DNA of 17,776 nucleotides, taken from positions 1 through 17,776 of the forward strand of contig JAHHTS010000044.1 in NCBI GenBank assembly GCA_020024475.1, in the 5' to 3' direction. The translations under genes and the position numbers were made by a program. Shown here in pieces: positions 16,529 to 17,776 of the stretch. The notes beneath the pieces are model-generated. The model searched no databases, was not told the DNA's origin, and saw only the letters and a program-made list of their open reading frames with translations. Each line of letters opens with the position of its first letter. The first letter of the stretch is position 1. Source of the stretch: Oscillospiraceae bacterium (GTDB lineage Bacteria; Bacillota; Clostridia; Oscillospirales; Ruminococcaceae).

Positions 16529-16693
16529 TCATCTCTTCTCGCTCCACAATAAATCTATCTGTAATTGGATAAACACTTTTACAGTAATAGCCGGAGCATC
16601 AATTCTTCTATTGGTCGGATAATAACATGGATAGATTTTCTCATTTCCTGAAATACGTCTTGCATCTTCTTTGTTAAATGGAATCCAAAACAT
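16529..16693 (-). pseudogene. Unrecognised 54-codon open frame, probably a gene remnant
   Basis: A small minus-strand frame beginning MFWIPFNKEDARRISGNEKI, with YPCYYPTNRRIDAPAI further in, has a protein-like composition that stands out from the AT-rich surroundings. After its stop the neighbouring frame reads ITDRFIVEREEMKKVIKDEV, also protein-like, as if a single frameshift broke a longer gene. I do not recognise the family. There is no good ribosome binding site before the ATG, so expression is doubtful. It lies between the intact sugar transferase and the sugar transferase remnant. Confidence 0.35.
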
Positions 16694-16792
16694 TCTTTAT
16701 CTTTCCAAAATGATTTTAACATATTAGTGTCCATTTCTTGACCTAACTAAACATATTTTTATGTTATCAGTTTCCTCTCTTATCCATAGCCT

Positions 16793-17776
16793 TTACATAG
16801 ACCCATCTTTAGCCAATACCACCTTAACTGTCTTAAGTAATATCTTAATATCCAATCCAACACTCCAGTTATTTACGTACTCCCTATCAAGACGAACTAC
16901 TTCTTCAAAATCTGTAATTTCACTTCGACCACTTACTTGCCACATTCCCGTTATACCCGGTTTTACGACAGCTCTAGTCCTATGATGAAGTTCATACTTA
17001 TCCCACTCATCCAAAAGACAAGGTCTAACTCCTACAAGAGACATATTTCCCATAAGCACATTAAAGAACTGTGGGAATTCATCAAGACTTGTATCTCTGA
17101 TAAATTGACCAATTCCTGTTTTCTTAGTTCCATCTTCTAGAATCTTATTTCCAATAACCCGTGGATCAAAATCAAGTTTAAACATCATTCCATCTTTTAC
17201 CCGATTTTTTCTCATAAGTTCAGCTTTACGCTCTTCCGCATCCATATACATACTGCGAAACTTATACATTTTGAATATTTTACCATTCTTACCAATGCGT
17301 GTCTGTGAGAAAAAAATGGGACCTGGTGAACTAATAAATATAATCGGCGCAATAATGATTGTTATTAATATTGTTAAAATACACCCAACCAAACCACCAG
17401 CAATATCCAATGTTCTTTTCATAAAAGCCTGCTTGATAGACATTGTATTGATTGCTGTTGTAAGTACTGTATAATTACCAATCTGTTCAACAAAATGTTT
17501 TTGCCCGTTTAATTCAATAGATTCTGCTAAAAACTGATGGAGGGTTACACCCGTTTCAACTATTTCTTCCACTAATTTATTGGGGCAATCTATATTCAAA
17601 CTATGTGCTATAAGAACCTCATCTACCCATTCCCTACCTATATAGCTAGATGCATTATCCATATTTTCAACAACAGGTATCCCTAATATTTTACTACCTA
17701 CCATATCCTCATCCATGACTATAAGTCCCAAGATGTTATATCTACCAAAATTGCTATTCTGAATATTTTTTATCAC
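16793..17776 (-). CDS. Initiating polyprenyl glycosylphosphotransferase (partial, N-terminus outside window)
   Basis: The 3' part (327 residues) of an exopolysaccharide-type undecaprenyl-phosphate sugar-1-phosphate transferase, which starts repeat-unit synthesis on the lipid carrier. Visible parts are the end of the CoA-binding-like Rossmann domain (VGSKILGIPVVEN), the junction KRTLDIAGG (120-128), a re-entrant or membrane helix (129-149), SSPGPIFFSQTRIGKNG (149-165), KFRSMYMDAEERK, RDTSLDEFPQFFNVLMGNMS, VGVRPCLLDEW and PGITGMWQVSGRSEITDFEE, all classical for the Bac_transf family. Family members of this type have about 460 residues with four or five N-terminal helices, so roughly 130 residues lie beyond the edge; the GTG at the edge is not taken as a real start. 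The sugar added (Gal, Glc, or an N-acetylated sugar) is not determinable. Confidence 0.95.
   Translation of the reverse strand: MIKNIQNSNFGRYNILGLIVMDEDMVGSKILGIPVVENMDNASSYIGREWVDEVLIAHSLNIDCPNKLVEEIVETGVTLHQFLAESIELNGQKHFVEQIGNYTVLTTAINTMSIKQAFMKRTLDIAGGLVGCILTILITIIIAPIIFISSPGPIFFSQTRIGKNGKIFKMYKFRSMYMDAEERKAELMRKNRVKDGMMFKLDFDPRVIGNKILEDGTKKTGIGQFIRDTSLDEFPQFFNVLMGNMSLVGVRPCLLDEWDKYELHHRTRAVVKPGITGMWQVSGRSEITDFEEVVRLDREYVNNWSVGLDIKILLKTVKVVLAKDGSM

Larger units (their letters stand above)
15585..16792 (-). other. 1.2-kb gap without an intact gene, containing coding remnants
   Basis: This is the only long stretch without a complete gene. It lies between the initiating sugar transferase and hddA and is very AT-rich. 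Reading the minus strand in all frames shows short protein-like fragments broken by stops and frameshifts, listed separately. The promoter for the downstream operon is expected here. The best minus-strand candidate I can see is TATAGT at 15688-15693 with a weak TTTATT 16 bases upstream (15710-15715), about 100 bases from the hddA start; it is only a weak match to a sigma-70-type promoter. No convincing GC-rich terminator follows the sugar transferase stop; the only hairpin just after it (AACATA/TATGTT, 16750-16765) is short and AT-only. No tRNA, riboswitch or insertion sequence end was recognised. Confidence 0.7.

Noticed and set aside
1..17776. CRISPR array, tRNA/rRNA genes, insertion sequence or integrase
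   Set aside because: No regularly spaced direct repeats, no cloverleaf or rRNA-like sequence noticed, and no transposase or recombinase motif in any frame read.

Overview
The window is an AT-rich segment of a surface-polysaccharide (capsule or exopolysaccharide) biosynthesis locus. All fifteen intact or edge-cut genes lie on the minus strand, so transcription runs from right to left. Strong GGAG/AGGAGG-like ribosome binding sites, low G+C, a polyprenyl glycosylphosphotransferase of the Gram-positive EPS type, and a pyruvyl transferase paired with an F420-hydrogenase-beta-like protein suggest a Clostridia-type Firmicute, perhaps Lachnospiraceae. That taxonomic placement is inference; no rRNA or other marker gene is present.

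Layout in transcription order. (1) 17776-16793: the 3' three quarters of the initiating sugar-1-phosphate transferase, cut by the window edge. (2) 16792-15585: about 1.2 kb without an intact gene. It is not blank. It holds the eroded tail of a second sugar transferase with an in-frame stop, broken coding fragments that look like an AAA/DUF4143 ATPase, an unrecognised 54-codon frame and a perfect AT-rich inverted repeat. I read it as an old recombination scar between two cassettes. (3) 15584-12169: hddA (heptose-7-phosphate kinase), gmhA (sedoheptulose-7-phosphate isomerase), a WecG/TagA-type glycosyltransferase and a GDP-mannose-4,6-dehydratase-like SDR. Together these suggest a GDP-activated heptose or 6-deoxyheptose, although gmhB and hddC are not in the window. 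(4) 12162-8524: a GT4 glycosyltransferase, a Wzy-type polymerase and a polysaccharide pyruvyl transferase. (5) 8521-4036: an F420-hydrogenase-beta-like iron-sulfur protein, an SDR reductase/epimerase, a Wzx flippase and a left-handed beta-helix O-acyltransferase. (6) 4009-59: an FAD-dependent oxidoreductase, a membrane-anchored GT2, a Gfo/Idh/MocA oxidoreductase and a second GT2.

How the genes work together (inference from families): the initiating transferase loads a sugar phosphate on undecaprenyl phosphate. The TagA-type, GT4 and GT2 enzymes extend it, the heptose and oxidoreductase genes make or modify unusual sugars, and the pyruvyl and acyl transferases decorate the repeat unit. Wzx flips the unit and Wzy polymerises it. 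From hddA to the left end the genes are separated by at most 26 bases or overlap by 4 bases (ATGA), so they probably form one translationally coupled operon whose promoter lies in the 1.2-kb gap. I found no tRNA, rRNA, CRISPR array, intact mobile element or integrase. There is no obviously unprecedented system. The most distinctive points are the heptose module in a probable Firmicute, the four-gene oxidoreductase/GT2 block at the left end, and the pseudogene scar.
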